A stretch of 64,000 nt of DNA from Proteiniphilum saccharofermentans (GTDB lineage Bacteria > Bacteroidota > Bacteroidia > Bacteroidales > Dysgonomonadaceae). The stretch is taken from NCBI RefSeq assembly GCF_900095135.1, contig NZ_LT605205.1, forward strand, positions 2,418,001 through 2,482,000. Reading direction: 5' to 3'. This document shows positions 63,729-64,000 of this stretch, piece after piece. A model generated the notes under the pieces. The model made no database searches and was not told where the DNA came from. It saw only the letters and a list, made by a program, of their open reading frames with translations. Numbering within the stretch: the stretch's first letter is position 1; each line of letters opens with the position of its first letter. The translations under genes were made by a program, and so were the position numbers.

Positions 63729-63839
63729 ATATTCTCTCTGCCGAAAAGCGATGCAAAAGTAGTATAATTTTCCGAATAAACCAATAACTCCCGGAAAAAA
63801 ATTAAGTGCAGGCTTTTGTGACGAAAGAACCACTGATTG

Positions 63840-64000
63840 TCATCTTAATCTGTATGCAACACCAAATGTAATGTTGACTGATTGATAATCAGAAATACCC
63901 ATATAATCAAGATTTGTCAGCAATGATATTTTATCGCTCGTATTAATTCTCAACCCCACGCTAAAATCGTAACCTAAATAAGTATCAGACGATTCAAATT
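63840..64000 (-). CDS. Outer membrane beta-barrel protein, C-terminal end only
   Basis: The last 53 or so residues of a protein whose start lies beyond the window. The visible part alternates polar and hydrophobic residues (YLGYDFSVGLRINTSDKI, VNITFGVAYRLR) and ends at a TGA, as in a barrel's last strands. The family cannot be narrowed further. Confidence 0.65.
   Translation of the reverse strand, partial: FESSDTYLGYDFSVGLRINTSDKISLLTNLDYMGISDYQSVNITFGVAYRLR

Noticed and set aside
1-64000. CRISPR array
   Set aside because: No series of identical repeats with regular spacers was seen; the heptad and octad blocks have no spacers.

Overview
The window reads as a chromosomal segment of a Bacteroidota bacterium, most likely Bacteroidales and perhaps close to Dysgonomonadaceae (the family level is inference). 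Support comes from the gene families (DUF4286, HU-like domain protein, S46 dipeptidyl peptidase, DUF5686-type outer membrane protein, carboxypeptidase-like plus beta-barrel receptor, FKBP lipoprotein) and from the many TAnnTTTG promoter elements at plausible distances before genes. focA-pflB-pflA points to anaerobic fermentative life.

Layout. 1-2.5 kb: HU-like protein, ruvC, DUF4286, tRNA-Ala and a decayed RelE-type toxin unit. 2.5-16 kb: ordinary metabolism, all on the minus strand: asparaginase, acyl-CoA ligase with an XRE-cupin regulator, TPR protein, glnS, pflA-pflB-focA, tsaD and an EamA exporter. 16.2-18.6 kb: scar with MntA beside a gutted HepT, a gene stump, an IS3 remnant and an ISL3/ISAon1-type element. 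18.7-25.5 kb: FUSC protein, DUF5686 protein, EttA, patatin. 26.1-29.6 kb: a metal operon, probably zinc (ABC ATPase, His-rich permease, CxxC-type secreted protein, ZIP transporter). 29.7-38 kb: S46 peptidase, flippase, glyS, FKBP lipoprotein, TetR and alpha-oxoamine synthase. 38.2-40.6 kb: IS5 and possible IS30 remnants next to an AT-rich lipoprotein gene broken by an exact 16-bp tandem duplication. 40.6-45.5 kb: membrane protein, large outer membrane receptor, methyltransferase. 45.7-48.2 kb: graveyard of deleted genes around a PIN toxin-antitoxin pair. 48.2-57.3 kb: second metal locus (COG0523 GTPase, FeoB, membrane-anchored DtxR/FeoA protein, DtxR regulator, paired ABC exporters). 57.3-64 kb: PBP4, porin-like protein, AraC regulator, M16 protease, hydroxyacid dehydrogenase, two tandem tRNA-Asn genes and a partial outer membrane protein.

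What stands out. The ZIP/ABC operon and the COG0523 gene lie about 23 kb apart but share a nearly identical 19-bp dyad (AATGAAACArTrTTGCATT) just upstream of a TAnnTTTG element, which suggests one zinc-type regulon. A different dyad, TTAGACTAATCTAA, lies between the divergent promoters of the feo operon and its DtxR regulator. Seven intergenic junctions carry degenerate repeats with a strict 7-bp period, three of them joined to an 8-bp-period block. Many accessory genes were broken by internal deletion or by a small indel rather than by point decay.
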